Shown here piece after piece: positions 6,053-6,105 of a stretch of DNA of 6,105 nucleotides. Location: assembly GCA_947177535.1 (NCBI GenBank), contig CAMWUV010000037.1, positions 1 through 6,105 on the forward strand. The letters run 5' to 3'. The position numbers and the translations under genes were made by a program. How positions within the stretch are numbered: position 1 is the first letter of the stretch; every line of letters begins with the position of its first letter. Source of the DNA: an uncultured Mycoplasma sp. Lineage in GTDB: Bacteria; Bacillota_I; Bacilli_A; Mycoplasmatales; Mycoplasmoidaceae. The notes under the pieces were generated by a model. It was not told where the DNA came from, did not search any database, and worked only from the letters and a program-made list of their open reading frames with translations.

Positions 6053-6105
6053 AGTCTATTTCAAAAAACATATGTATATTTAATAATAATGACTGTATTT
6101 TAAAT
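6051..6105 (-). CDS. Possible C-terminal end of a convergent minus-strand gene (partial)
   Basis: On the minus strand one frame is open from the window edge to TAA (TTA at 6051-6053), encoding 17 residues ending LLLNIHMFFEID. The stop directly abuts the symmetric terminator, as expected for a convergent gene pair. The other minus frames close within the region. The fragment is too short to recognise a family, and chance is a real alternative in such AT-rich DNA. Confidence 0.3.
   Translation of the reverse strand, partial: FKIQSLLLNIHMFFEID

Overview
The window comes from a wall-less bacterium of the Mollicutes (mycoplasma type). It is very AT-rich, genes are packed closely, and UGA is read as tryptophan. 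Three genes that are otherwise intact (transketolase, pyruvate kinase, ribosomal protein S16) carry four in-frame TGA codons, and downstream of each one the protein family homology continues in the same frame. Every gene stop that can be placed is TAA or TAG. The sequence does not fix the genus; a Mycoplasma-like lineage is the reasonable guess.

Layout. At the left edge the last codons of a plus-strand gene appear to run into a terminator hairpin (62-97). It converges with a short minus-strand gene (89-400) that resembles a stand-alone S1-type RNA-binding protein. That gene and an Nfu-type Fe-S protein (428-682) diverge from a palindromic -10 box (413-422) and both appear to have almost no 5' leader. 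Transketolase (714-2729) follows the Nfu gene and is probably co-transcribed with it. Pyruvate kinase (2838-4331) stands alone between an AT-rich hairpin and a pair of tandem hairpins. Next is a ribosomal/tRNA-modification operon, rpsP-trmD-rplS (4484-6010), closed by a perfect 22-bp inverted repeat (6005-6052). A possible convergent gene enters from the right edge.

How the genes work together. Transketolase (non-oxidative pentose phosphate pathway) and pyruvate kinase (ATP-forming last step of glycolysis) are central sugar metabolism. S16, L19 and the tRNA m1G37 methyltransferase TrmD serve translation. The rpsP-trmD-rplS order is the usual bacterial one minus rimM, as in other reduced mycoplasma genomes.

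Most of the content is ordinary housekeeping, and I see no undescribed defence or mobile system. The most interesting points are: (1) the trmD/rplS junction, where an ATGA overlap no longer stops trmD because UGA means Trp, so trmD should run 10 codons further to 5588 and overlap rplS by 34 nt; (2) the symmetric divergent promoter at 413-422; (3) the tandem hairpins before rpsP; (4) Lys-rich C-terminal tails on both S16 and L19; and (5) Glu where TrmD normally has its catalytic Asp.
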